The notes under the pieces were generated by a model. It did no database searches. It saw only the letters and a list, made by a program, of their open reading frames with translations, and had not been told where the DNA came from. From assembly GCF_000003605.2 (NCBI RefSeq), contig NW_003147275.1:346069-410068 (forward strand): a DNA stretch of 64,000 nt, given 5' to 3'. A program made the position numbers and the translations under genes. Below are positions 37,701-49,469 of the stretch, in pieces. This DNA is from Saccoglossus kowalevskii. Taxonomy: Eukaryota > Hemichordata > Enteropneusta > Harrimaniidae. The number at the start of each line of letters is the position of its first letter. The stretch's first letter is position 1.

Positions 37701-40700
37701 GAAACTATACAAGGTCACTCAACTCTGCAATGTACATAATACCAATTCTGCAAAAATACGGAAAAAATTGCAATGACAATCAGTGAAAACAATTCAGTAA
37801 ATAATCACTACTGAGTAAGTATAACAATTAAAACATGTATACACAAATATCACTGAAAGTAGTTATATAAGTAAAGTTATAATACTACTATCCTACCATT
37901 TATTTCAGCAAGCACACTAAAAATATATTTATAGTAACCTAATACGATTAATCACTGAAATAAGACTTAGTTATTTAGAAATTAGCAATGTGAATTCAAA
38001 TGCGACAAAGAAACCAGAAAGCTTGCAGGTTTAACTTCTTGTTTATTCCGCCATTTGCAGTTAGATATTAATACATTCGGGAGATCAGTGACAAGCAATA
38101 AAGTAGTTCCAAAAACCTTACAGGTAGTCAACAACGACAGTAAATATTACCGAATACACGACCAGGTAATTAATATGTTAAATTAAAGTAAACATGCTTC
38201 TATTTTAGGAACTGATGGGGACTGACGGGAAGACACGTAATGACATATAGCTTGGCGATATTGTGTCGTACGGAAGCGTCGTTTAAAATCGCACATGCTG
38301 TATAGTAAATGTTTACTTTGAATTAACATAGTCAGAAAATTTAATCAAGTACAGGATTATTTACTTTGTTAAATTTGTCCCAGAAAATAGTGATTTGCAT
38401 TGCACTGACTTCGGTTTCCAAAACAATAGAAACAATATGTACACTTTTTAAATCTGCCTGAAATGTTTTGTGTAACAGACAGATCCAATATCTTGCTTAA
38501 TACTTTCGAAGATTAGTTTCGTTTATCAATCTTTTTTAAAAAGCGATTTTCTTTTCCAAAAAAACGAAAGCTCTAAACGCCAAACAGACAGCTTAGCGAA
38601 AATGGCGCGAAAGCATCCTGTAAAACTTTAACATATCAAAATAACATTGAGATAAAATGGGAACGATGTTCATTTTTTTCTTATGCGATGATAACTTTGA
38701 TCCGCTTGCTTTGATATTTGATATGTCAGAATTGTTCATTTCGTGGCAGTAACGCCAATTTTTATATTTTAGTGACTATTTTTGTTATGTTTGGTGCAAA
38801 ATACTATTTTACATTTTAACGGCTAGTCCGGTTGCTTTCATTTCCCTTTTACACTGTGTATCTCAAACAGATGATGATCTTAGCCAATAGGCTGCGTGTA
38901 TATTGTAAGCCCATGAACATTATAGAACAAGTTATAATTTTTCCATGAAGTAGTTGGATTCTACTTACATCACATCGTAATATAACAAATATCAAAGTGG
39001 TATAATCCATATTGTCATAACTGAGGCAAAATCTAATTACAATGTAAGAAAATAAATTCACTCTCAATAAGTCTAAAATGAATGCATTCTACAATGATTT
39101 GACGAGGCTTCTAAATAAGATGAAGGCTGTATGCAGCATTGAAAACCTGTTTATCCTGCATTAACAGAATCGGCGCTTCAACATTCACCAGAAAATGCTT
39201 GTTTGGAGGTTCTCTACACACTGTCATCTCTTACCACTTAATGGTTAGTTTTTAGGATAATTTGACAAACACAAGCTGAAATCGGGTCTACACGCATCCC
39301 AGAACGCCCATATAAGGTACATTTTCAAAATCAGCACTGCCAAACTGACCAAAAATAGGTAGTCTAGCAGATTTCCTAAACGTATGACATCTCCTCTTAT
39401 TATGGTAGGTGCTTTACCATAATATTACGAAAACTAGTCTGAAGAATTGAAAACGAAGTATTCGTAAACATCTGTATAAAATTCATTTTCTGAATCACCA
39501 CCCCCACATTGACCGTCAAAAGTTGGTCTGGCAAATTCACACCTTCCTCCTCGTGTATGCGATATTAGATCAACTTTTATCAACATCCTCCTTTGTTTTC
39601 AGAACGTCGTTATTATTAAAGAGTACGGTGGATGGTCTACTGGTCTATTCGGATGTTTCGAAGACTGTGAAAGCTGTAAGTACGGTCTATGGTGAAACGA
39701 GCTCAATCAGGTCAAACTAATACTCATTTGCATATTCTATTGGGTGTTTTATTTTGAAAACATTGACCCCTACGTTCATTCTATATATCAATACAATTGG
39801 CTATATATTAAAATGTGGTGCTGGTCATTAAAACATACACTGGGACTGGGAGAGGGGGGTTATGTCTCGACTTTAAACTGATTTTGATTAATACAATGAC
39901 TCATCATCCCAAGAAATAGCACCCCAAGACTGCACGTCGTAGAGCATGTCGGGTATCCTAAAATACGTATTGACAGAGATGTTCACGCTGAAAAACCGAA
40001 ACACAGATTTTGACTGCATTCCCGATTCTGTACGATTCAATATATGCAGTTGAGGGTTGGGCTGGCATGTGAGGAGGGGGTTGCCATGAGAGACATATTT
40101 GAAGCATGAAATAATTATTGTGCATTATTCAAAAAATAATACAAATATTTTCACTCGATATGCGGTTCACTAATAAGACAAAATTAAGTGTCCTGCTGAG
40201 TTTGACACAGCGGTCTTGGTTTTTTAGTTATAAACGTTATTAGTACTGAAGTTTGTCCAACTATTACATGGGGGTGTACGTCAGTTGCCAAGGACGGAGG
40301 TGACAGAATATGAATAACCTTCCGCAATAATTAATTATTATGTTAATATCATCACTTGTAACGGAAATAAAATCTGTGTGTCAGTTAGTGATTTTTATAT
40401 AGAGGATCTATTGATATCATGTCAACCTCTTCTGTGATATTCAGTCAATTGTTATTTATAAGACGTATCTATGGGAAGGGGTTGCGTTAATAGACAGTAC
40501 TCAACTTAACATTTGGTGCAGATATGATATTATCGTATATATTATTTGTTAGAATCCAAGACAAGCAGTCTGCATACAGTGTTATTGGCACACACGTAAT
40601 TGTCCATAGTTTACACAGATGACTATAAAATATGTATGTTATCATAAAAATGATAATAAAATGATTAAAATAGTTTATCTGACATGTAATGGTGTATATC

Positions 40701-41241
40701 TTTCAATAGGTATGGCGGCGTTCTGTTGTTTTGGCATTTATAGGTGTTTTTTGGCCAATAAACTGGGTGAAAGCTTTATGTATCCGTGCTGTGCCTGTTT
40801 CCCTACTGACCTAATGGTTCTACGAATGAAAGTCAGAACAATGAATCGTATAAATGTAAGTATACTAAAGTTGTGTTAATGTTAGTAGTATCCTCTCAGC
40901 AAATTTGAAATAAACATGTATTGTCCGGGTGTTGATTTGGTGCACAGGACACAGCATGTAGACATTTTTGACGCTTTTTATACAATCTAGCCATGCTGTC
41001 AACCATGCATATAACGTGTAATAACACTGCCTTACAATGGATATAACATGCCATTCATTCCACAGTACTAATGGGTGTTAGTGTGCTAAACGATTCCACG
41101 TTTAAACAAATCTGAATGTAACGTCTTCTTTTGTTTTTTTTTTGCTTTTAGGGCAGTGCCCTTGAAGACTGCTGTGTTTCTAGCTATTGCTCTGCATGCG
41201 TTGCCGCACAGCTGTCACGTGAATGGGATAATACTCATTGA
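31709..41241 (+). CDS. PLAC8/cornifelin-like gene C, complete, four exons, very long intron 1
   Basis: Exons 31709-31879, 39603-39675, 40710-40855 and 41152-41241 (TGA) give 159 residues. I chose ATG 31709 because it opens the frame just after a probable acceptor at 31686. The N-terminus is acidic then Pro/Gln-rich (VQPPGVPAISTAPLVPPQ). The domain reads GGWSTGLFGCFEDCESC, MAAFCCFGIYRCFLANKLG, ESFMYPCCACFPTDLMVLRM, KVRTMNRINGSALEDCC, then CSACVAAQLSREWDN. Phases are 0, 1, 0 and exons 3 and 4 are close in size to those of A and B; all introns are GT-AG. One cysteine of the ESCC motif is replaced (ESFM). Intron 1 is 7.7 kb and contains an old LTR retrotransposon on the opposite strand. Confidence 0.88.
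31880..33949 (+). other. Left part of gene C intron 1
   Basis: The donor is GTAGGG at 31880. No recognisable element or coding exon is visible before the LTR fossil begins near 33950. Confidence 0.4.
33950..38140 (-). mobile_element. Ty3/Gypsy LTR retrotransposon fossil, integrase ahead of RT (Gmr1-like order)
   Basis: Reading the minus strand 5' to 3', the parts are as follows. Gag lies about 37390-36900. A zinc knuckle with CHKPGHKANTC lies near 36640. The protease includes DTGCDQTIVHTAF near 36480. An integrase end segment includes PPYHPMANGLVENFN near 35640, followed by a GPY module with WQGPYKI near 35290. Reverse transcriptase runs from ~35100 (VDYREINKP near 34830), and RNase H (YLSRKLVPREINYSTIE) lies at 34585-34376. 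The order PR-IN-RT-RH is that of Gmr1-like Gypsy elements. Weakly similar stretches near 33975-34125 and 38000-38115 may be the decayed LTRs. It is clearly broken, many times, and old. It sits antisense in intron 1 of gene C. Confidence 0.72.
35966..36320 (+). mobile_element. LTR-like repeat nested in the Gypsy fossil
   Basis: This ~350-bp stretch is the diverged second copy of the 29500-30170 repeat and interrupts the protease region of the fossil. The nesting shows it arrived after the host element. Confidence 0.5.
38141..39602 (+). other. Right part of gene C intron 1
   Basis: Contains the degraded Helitron-like fragment at 38650-38900; otherwise no recognised content. The acceptor AG is at 39601-39602. 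Confidence 0.4.
38650..38900 (+). mobile_element. Degraded Helitron-like fragment related to 3897-4795
   Basis: It follows the same order as the last monomer and right end of the 3.9-4.8 kb element: TTGCTTTGATATT, TTGTTCATTTC, a weak monomer repeat, then a terminal hairpin AGCC-AATA-GGCT (38882-38893) followed by GCGTGT. Base identity is low but the hairpin is kept, with a different loop. Confidence 0.5.
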
Positions 41242-43339
41242 GCATGTATAGATGACATGTCACACAACTTGGATAACGGTCTATAAACATACATAGATGA
41301 CATCAGTATCAGCATTACACATATATATTCATGTAATGCCAGTTGTACTTGTTCAAAAAATATTTTTCACATATTCCCCCGAAAGCGTATATAGTGTTAG
41401 TGATAATAGTGATAACAACAAAGAAACATACAATAATAATCATACACCAAGTCATGCATTCAATTGTACGAAATTAACACGCTAAGCCAGTTGTTTGTTA
41501 TAAGAATCGTCTCAAATAATTACATCTCTCAAATGTGTTTTAACAAAGAAACGCCTAACAAGCTACAACTCCCGATTTGCCTACAAGTAACACACATGTA
41601 TTCGTTCACTGTCACTTTCTATAATGACGCTGTGTTTCTTCTAAACGGACTTTCCCACGCGATGGGCTTTTCATCCATGACCTAAACCAAATAAGGCTTA
41701 AAATCCAACCTGGACTGCGATCAATAAGTAAATGTAGTTACCAATGAAAGCAAGCAATGAATTAAGAATTATCTTAAACCTGTCATTAATTTTAAATTAT
41801 TTATTAATTCATGTTTCTAATTCAGATATCACGCACCCCATTTCCTCACTGTTGACATTGTTTGAATTACTTTGTTGTTTATTAGTACCCTGCTCTAACT
41901 CAGTATTCATTGTTTCTCTTATATATTGAATATGAAACAGCGGTTGCCCTGACTCAAATGATTATTAAAATTTAAATTATGTAATTCATCCCCAGTAGCC
42001 AGGTTTGATAACATTCATAAATTCTTCAACTTTTGGTACATAACCAGTTATGCAGTATTCAATTTTCAAAAACTCTTTTTACTTTTATGTTGTAAAAAAT
42101 ACACAGTAGATAAATCTATGAATGGTCATATCTGTAACCATATGAGATTTTACAACTCAAAATATCAAGTAGTGGTATAATCTACTAAATTTTCCCGAAT
42201 TTGTGGTTGTTATTTATAGGGGGAGTATGTTGGATATTTGAATTCACCAGATCGTATATGTTCCTACTCCTTGAATCGACTCCCATATCTGGTATTAGGT
42301 CCCAACAGGATTTCTCTCTACGTTTCTGATTTTAACATGTGGTGTTAAAGGATAACATTTTACAACGTGTCCATAGTGTAAAAGCATCCTTTTTTACTCT
42401 AACAGAAATTGGCAGCACAAAATAAATCGATAAATGTACAAAAAATACATCACACGAAATTATCAAAAACAAATAAAAAATTGACAATGTAACCAAACTA
42501 CACTTTTCTCTTCATTTACATATGTAATTATACTGTTAATGTGTTTTGTTGTTTCCTTCTTTCTTTCAATTGCTCATTTTTTTAAATCAGCCTAGTTATG
42601 TATACACTTTAATTGTATATTTACATGTAGTAAAACACAAGACAACTCTACATATTACTTTCTACATGGTAGTTGCAAGTTATACATTTGATAACTCATA
42701 CTCAAGAAGGTACTGTACCTTTATACCAAACCACTCAACATGATTACCTAGGTGTTTTCTACTAACAACTGCCGAGCAACTTCTTTAATTTCAAAGTATA
42801 TACTTCATGCAGTTATTTTGACGTCCAAAATAAAGCATGAAAGATGTTCTATAGCCAACTGTTCTTCGCAACGATCATGATGTACAGTTGAAACAATGCA
42901 CTAATAAGAAAATAGTAGACAATATGAAAAGTTAATCCCCATTACTACTCTCAACATAGGTCAACCGAAATAACATAATGGTAAACACAATTACCTGAAC
43001 TGCAAGGTTGACCCACATGATGGAGAATGGTGTTAATTATATGTGCTTTAAATCACTTTTTTGTAGCAAGTAGATATGTCTTCCCTGATCTCTGGTCAAT
43101 AGTCATAAAATTAAAAATACCTCAACCTAAGCTCAAGTCATGATATGACTGATGATAAATGAAAATTTACATATTTGATAAAAAATGTATACAAACAGCT
43201 AACTTGATAGTACAAGTTTATGTTTTATAATCTAATAATTTTATTCTGAATCGGGTTGGTAATGGTCATTGATATAATACAATAAATAATGAAAATTTAT
43301 TAGAGGAGTGTGGATTGACTTACATAGTCAAGGTTGTTT
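41242..43339. other. Sequence downstream of gene C, no gene seen
   Basis: Contains gene C 3' untranslated sequence of unknown length. Short AT-rich frames at 41297-42743 show no motif and are not supported as genes. Confidence 0.4.
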
Positions 43340-43800
43340 CACTTACCCTAAATGCCTTGATTTTTTCTGAGCCTCAGAATTGGAAAAGCAGTTTCTTGCT
43401 GTGTTATTTAAGTGTGATCCACCAGTTGAACTAAATATGTTGGTTGACATGTTGACATTTTGATTTTGAGGTGCTCAACGTACAGCTTGTGATTCCATGT
43501 AGCGCCATAACTCACAAGTACATTCTAGGCAATTACTTTCAAAATAAGTGGGAACAAATTATCAGCACTACAGGCAATTGTAGGATAGTATGTAACAATT
43601 GTACGAAACTTGGCTGAAAAGCCACAGAATGTCTAGCCGACAAAGTCGACAGATTTTCAATTATTTTCCCCAAATTCAAAAGTCTTATTGTTTCCCTATG
43701 TATCAAAAACTAGATCCTGTTTGACTTTAACTTCATCATGAAGTAAAACCACATAGGTTTTAGGTTCTTCAAGGTCAGTGAATCCACTTTTAGTAAAATA
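43340..43800 (-). mobile_element. P-element-like (THAP-type) transposase fragment 1
   Basis: On the minus strand, FTDLEEPKTYVVLLHDEVKV and then KQDLVFD (43780-43696) match the start of the RNase H-like catalytic domain of P-element-type transposases (family pattern LLHDEVxIKxDLVYD), whose D is the first catalytic residue. Further on, HLNNTARNCFSNSEAQKK (near 43430-43380) matches the HLIKTARNC motif of the same family. Between them the frame is interrupted. The upstream minus-strand stretch 44700-44580 (SSSRTTNLEDIKYGKTLNQ) may be another piece, which I cannot confirm. Confidence 0.6.
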
Positions 43801-43939
43801 GAAATAACAATCATACCAATTCAATATCCAATTCATATGTCTAACAGGGGAAAGTAGAAGTTCTGGACAAAAGATGCAGTACAAAAGACACAAACAACAC
43901 AAACCTGTGAGTGAAAGAATGACATATGAATCCCAAGGC

Positions 43940-44020
43940 ATACAGCCATGAAGTGATGTCAGGTGTTTCGAAAAGAGTGAGCACATCCTGCTCCACATGT
44001 GGAACCCGCCATATATATAA
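43940..44020 (+). repeat. Dispersed repeat fragment (copy 2 of the 22120-22206 motif)
   Basis: GTGATGTCAGGTGTTTCGAA, GTGAGCACATCCTGCTCCAC and ATGTGGAACCCGCC match the copy at 22 kb. This copy is closer to the motif I remember from bivalve genomes. Confidence 0.5.
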
Positions 44021-45385
44021 ATCTAAGTCGTAACAAGGCCTTCATATAATTGGACAAATGACATGAACGTGAAATTAACGATCAATACCCTTCTTGAATA
44101 AGGACCTGTCTTTAATTTATGGGCTCCATCACTTGACGAAATTGTAATAAACTGCCTGGGATAGATCTGTTTTGATCTCTCTGGCTTATTTTCTTACTCC
44201 ATGTTTCTTTCAGTCTATTTCTATGTGACATACACTTATGTAGTATTAGTACTATGTAACAGACATTTCCATAATTGTTTTATTTGTATAGTTATATTCA
44301 TTTAAATGTGAAATAAATGGGGTTAATTGGGTTTACCTTTCCGACATACATACAGTCCATTGGCACACAATTCTGATCATCCTTATATGTGGGCAAAACA
44401 GGGTTCCCTTCTCCAGTCTTCCTATAAATATTTTCAATCACTTTCATTTAGGCTTGAAAACTCCTGAGATGAAATAATGTGTTTGTATGATTGCAGGCAG
44501 AACTATTAGTCACGTCTTGTGTGGTTTCAATGGAATATTTATTAACTTACCTGACACCAAGCGGTTTAAATTTGTTGAGATATTTAATTTTCTCCTTTAT
44601 TTGATTAAGTGTTTTACCATATTTAATATCTTCAAGATTGGTGGTTCTGCTACTCGATAGCATGATGCACTTTGAAGGAGGGTAATTCCATGTCATCTTT
44701 CAGTGGATGACCAGTTGGTAAAAAACAGTCTAACGCTTTCATATGTTTACCTTCGAAGACAAATTGAAAAAAGAGTAGTTAAAATTTGTATTTGTAAAAA
44801 CAAATTCACCTCGGATTCTGCAGTGAAGCATGTTGACAAAGATGTTGCCGATTTATACTTGAAGCATTCGGATTTAGCAGGCCAATTCATTTTATATATG
44901 GTTATAGCTGCTTTCAAAACAAAATTTATCCAAAATTTCAACACCTTGCCAACTACCCCTCAACTAACAGTTCATGGTACCCTTGGTGTCTGACAGCCTT
45001 GCCTGTAATATATAATCAAAACGTATTGAAACACTATATGATGTTTCAGGTATATGTTTATGTTCATATCAATTAAGTTAGCGAGGGAGGACATTTTTAT
45101 TTTTTCTTGATTTTTCACAAATCGATAAACGTTTAAGTCAGATATTGACGCATTATCCCAGCTGTTTAAAAGATCAAAATGTCGGCAAGACGCTGCTAAA
45201 ATTAGTGTTTTAATGCTAACACAAATAATTACGGCTGTCGTTTCGCGGATATTTGCAAAATGTGTATCTTTGGCACGGCTTACATGATATCATCTTAAGT
45301 GCATACTCTGTTGTTGACGATTCTGATATAACGGGTGATAAGCTTCCTGTCGCGAACAATGCATGTTTATCTAACGTCTATTGTA
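44021..45385. other. Unassigned sequence between P-like fragment and MULE copy 1
   Basis: The plus frame 44703-44993 (DSAVKHVDKDVADLYLKHSD in its middle) is open for 96 codons but matches nothing I recognise. The minus strand in 44330-44700 has short open pieces that may extend the P-like transposase. Confidence 0.3.
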
Positions 45386-45450
45386 AATTCAAAAGTCTTA
45401 TTGTTTCCCTATGTATCAAAAACTAGATCCTGTTCGACTTTAACTTCATG
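45386..45450 (-). repeat. 65-bp near-identical copy of P-like transposase sequence
   Basis: AAATTCAAAAGTCTTATTGT and the following ~45 bp match 43674-43738 with a single clear difference, then similarity ends abruptly at both sides. A short recent duplication of the catalytic-domain coding segment, on the same strand as fragment 1. Confidence 0.7.
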
Positions 45451-45460
45451 TAAGCATTAT

Positions 45461-48400
45461 TTTCGGTCAAGACTTCGTTCGAGAAACACGGTCATAACTT
45501 TGCACAACATTCGTTTAAAAAAAAGAAGGAAAGCGGAGACGTCGATGACAGACGAGGCAAAGAAAATTCTGCGACTCAGTGGTGCGAAGTCATAAAACGA
45601 CTAACAGCACCAGTAGTTTGAGTTCGACGATGAGGTTGAATTATACGCCTCCACGCAAACAATATATTTAATTACCTAACTGATGACTACACCAGACGAC
45701 GACGAGGAAGCGAGTACGGGAAATCTGTTGCTCATCGATATCCGCCAGACAAACAAGGTCATCAGTAAAGTTTCCGTGTGCGAATGCAACGAGGGACACA
45801 TGCGTATTGTCGAAGAAACAACTGCGCGACACGAATGGGGCAACAATTTGTACTGCAGCCGTCTGTCAGCAATGTTCCTGACTTCCCTCAAAACGGCCAC
45901 ATTAGAAGTGGCAAAAGCAAAGGAAGAGTTCCAAGATGCTGCTGAGGAAATCTATCAGCTGAAACTTGGTTTAGAGGAGAAAGAGGATTTAGAAAACCCC
46001 ATAAATATTATAGCTGTCTCCGTAGATGGTTCGTGGTGTTCAAGTGGTTTAAGGGCAAAAGGAGGACTCGTGACGGCAATATCCATAGACACGGGTAAGT
46101 GCATTATCGCCGTATTTTATTACTGAAATGCGTTCCTAACTTATTGAAAATCTGACCGTTGATTTTCCGCCTGTTTGAGTTGTGTGAGAAAAAATAATAT
46201 TATTAGTCAGTTTACCCAACACCAGAAAAAATAATCAAAATCCAAACCTCACATGAAAACACTATGTTTTGTGACACTAGGGTTAATTTAGTACTTGGTG
46301 GAAACACTTTATTTAAACTGCGTTTGTGTCGTAATTATTTTCTATAAGTATGTGTCATCGTTATGTTTGTGTTTTTTGTGGGAAAGGTCATAGATTCACA
46401 TGTTATAGTGAATCATTGCAGTGAATATGAGAAATGGGATGGTCCTAAGTCGGGACCAGAATACATGGAACAGTATATATATATATAATCCGAATCACGA
46501 GCCCAAGTGTCAAGCGAATAACGAAGGATATTCAAATCAGATGGAACCTCATGGCAGCCGAACTCTATTTGAGAGGTCCCTAAACCAAATTAGTATAACT
46601 TCAGGTAGGAAATACAATGTCGACGTATCACAAACAAAAAACGAATGGGAACGAGACTTCGTAGACTACTAATAATTATTTATTTAAGGTAGAGATGTAG
46701 GTTCATGGGCACTTGAGAGTGAAATTGTTTTTCTTTTTGCTTGTTATTATCCAAACAGTCTTGGCTATAGACTTTTAAAATTTTGTAGAATTGGGAATAG
46801 TGGAACATACTCAAAAAACGATTTTAAAATATAGATAACAGGTGCAAACATTCTCTATTTTGAATACTTAGCAAGATTTAGCAAGGCTGTACATAAATAA
46901 TAAAAAAGAAACACGGTGAAAAAAAGAAATGACGGGATCTCCATATTATGCACTACATTTAACTTTTAACAAAACGATAATACATTTAAATTTGGAACTG
47001 TTACAGCCATTTTAATTATGAGCATTAGCAAACTTCTTACTGAGTGAATTGTTATGCAAATCAGCAATTATCTCGGCTTCTTTTTAGTGCACATCCCAGA
47101 ACTTAAAAAAATGCTCCTAGACGCTTTGACCTTTTGTTTTGTAATTTTCACAAATGATTGACAGTGTGTTTATCTTCAAAACGCCGTCGGGGCATTGTTT
47201 TTGGTTGAACACTGTTACAACAATCGTACAGACAACTAACCTGAGTGTTAATTTATGCATAAACTTGAAGTAGTGAAATTTGAGCTGCTGCCCTGCAAAA
47301 TTGACAACTGGTAGACAGTTTTCAAGACGGCACTTTTTTCATAACGAACAGATGTACCCATAAACCAATTTTGACAGGAAACAGAAGCATGGTTTAGAAG
47401 CTAATTTATTTTACTTTACTTTATCACTTTTGACCAAAAAAGCACATTTTTGTGCATATTTCAAACTACAGTGTCCATAAAAAATACTAACAACATTTTA
47501 AAATCCATACAATAAGCTTTCCAAAAATATATAGTTTTGTGGACAAGGGAGGTCATATTGGTTTCCTAATTAACTAATTAAAATACCTGAAAGGTAAACC
47601 GCATCTCTACCTTAAAATGAGTTGATGGTATATGTCGAGTAGTATTGTTTTAGATCTGATACTTCACTATGAAACCAATAAGACGAATTGACTTACTTTT
47701 GGTGTATGATTCTGTGTGGTTTGTTTGAATGTGTTTGATTGTAAGAGAAACTTTCAGATGGAAAGTCGGTTATAAATTCCATCTAAACATTTTATGAAAT
47801 GGCTTTACGACATAACAAAGGTAAGAATTTAGGGCTACAGTCTCGAAATAATGTACACACAATGACAGTATATTATCACATACTATGATATAATAATATT
47901 CAATCTTTGGGTTATTCATTTTTCAGGGAATGCAGAGGCGATGAGTGAAAACACCAAAACAATACTGGCCCACTATAGTAGTACATATGAATCACCAATA
48001 CATCAGCACTACCCTACGGGTGCCAAGTCATGGTGTAAATTCCAATCAGATTAGGCAACCTTTCTCCAAACCTGTCGTATAAGTCCTTCAACCGTAAATT
48101 GACGTCTTGTCAAACGTACATCTGCTTAAGGGCACTGAAATTTCTTTGACCCAAAACTCAAACGAGTCATTGCATCACGTGATGTGAAATATAGTGCCAA
48201 ATGGACGGCACTACGGAATTTCAAGTATCATAACGTCGGCATTTGTATGACAGTGCTACATTATAACAGCGGCATGGAAAAATTCAACTATCGACTCTAC
48301 GAAGGGTTCAACGTTCCGGTCTCCGAATTTAGAACGACACGACTGTGGAGCAAAATCTACCAGTTCGGCAGAATGTTCAAATATACAAACACCTCAAAAT

Positions 48401-48560
48401 GGTAGACATACTCTAACATCAAGAAGGGCCATCATATTCATCAGGACAGTTCGTCCGGGTCTACGCGGCATCGACGGCAACGAGAATACTCCAGGCGTGT
48501 TGTGTATGTAAGAAACCTCGAAACGGCCATCCAAGGAAGAGATGCACGCCCGAAAATTAA
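45461..48560 (+). mobile_element. Mutator-like (MULE) transposase, copy 1, intron-containing and decayed
   Basis: The family encodes a DDE transposase seen in many invertebrate genomes. Exon 1 (to 46094) contains SVCECNEGHMRIVEET and the first catalytic motif IIAVSVDGSWCSSGLRAKGG, then TAISIDTG. A GT donor at 46095 is at the same position and phase (1) as in copy 2. The next exon (from ~46417) reads YEKWDGPKSGPEYMEQ and, one frame on, CQANNEGYSNQMEPHGSRTL; a TA run marks the frame change. KKRMGTRLRRLL (~46630) follows. The last exon (47927-48560) has GAKSWCKF, SNESLHH with the third catalytic residue, and a closing zinc-knuckle-like CCVCKKPRNGHPRKRCTP. The second catalytic D region is missing. 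A 924-bp element splits the copy. Confidence 0.75.
46688..47611. mobile_element. 924-bp non-autonomous element with TTAA target duplication
   Basis: Both ends read GGTAGAGATG inward (left GGTAGAGATGTAGGTT, right GGTAGAGATGCGGTTT on the other strand). Each is directly flanked by TTAA (46684-46687 and 47612-47615). TTAA duplications are typical of piggyBac and Kolobok superfamilies. No open frame of note, so a MITE-like or internally deleted copy, inserted inside MULE copy 1. Confidence 0.75.
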
Positions 48561-49452
48561 TATTATTATGGTGCTAACTGCACTTGTTATATACAACTAC
48601 ATATTATCGTTAATGTTTATCTTAAATAGCTGTACATACCTGATGTAATGATTTTAATATTGCATATTAATAAAATAGTTTACAACATTATAGGAAATAA
48701 TGAATGTGTTTATTTTATTTTATTTTATTATATAATTCAAATCCCTCCGATGCTTTCTACTTCTACTTTTTTGTTTTTTTCATTCCTGATCAGACTGGGT
48801 TCTGCAGTAACTTCTGATATAAATAATTTGAGAGAAAACAGAATTGTTCTACTACCCTATCAACAATACAGTCTTCCACAGAGAACATGTCACGCATAAA
48901 TTATATAACCAAGTATAACAAAGAAATAATGCATACACATTCGGGCTCGTTGTGGAGTTGAATCGTTAATTTTGTCAGCATTTTTGTGTGTGCAAATCTC
49001 GCATTTGTAAACATTTGTGTCACTTTTTATAGACTGGCCATAAACAGGAATTCCTGCACGTTTTCCTGACGCTTCCCAACTGTGGCAAAGCGATTATAAT
49101 CAGGCCACAAGATTCATTCAGTTTGTTGTATTTACCAATTGTCATCTCGCGTTTGTTGCCAGGTAACATAAATGAGAAGACATAAAAGACATTAATTTCA
49201 ATATTGAAATCAAAATCACTGTAAAAAAAAAAAACATTTTGGAAAGTCTGTGACGTCAACATACTATCACATACAGCAGTACAAAGCTCTTAAATGGTTA
49301 CGGGGTATGCCTCCGGCAAAATGTAATAATAAATTGTCATAGTTACTAAGAGGCATGACATCCATCGTATGATTGACAAATATTACACACTATGCAAAAC
49401 GTTATATTATTATGGTTCAATAAAGCATGTTCTGAGTTCAACAGTGCAACCA
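48561..49452 (+). other. Non-coding part of the duplicated block
   Basis: Follows the MULE stop codon. It includes an AATAAA near 48667 shared with copy 2 that could serve as the MULE polyadenylation signal. No coding sequence is supported. Confidence 0.4.
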
Positions 49453-49469
49453 CCACTACGGACAGATTT

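Noticed and set aside
43696-43998. 100-codon minus frame as a single protein
   Set aside because: Only the last ~30 residues match P-type transposase; the first part runs through the dispersed repeat at 43940-44020, so it is a chance fusion.
44703-44993. 96-codon + frame as a host gene
   Set aside because: Open but without recognisable family, splice context or a convincing start; left as unassigned.
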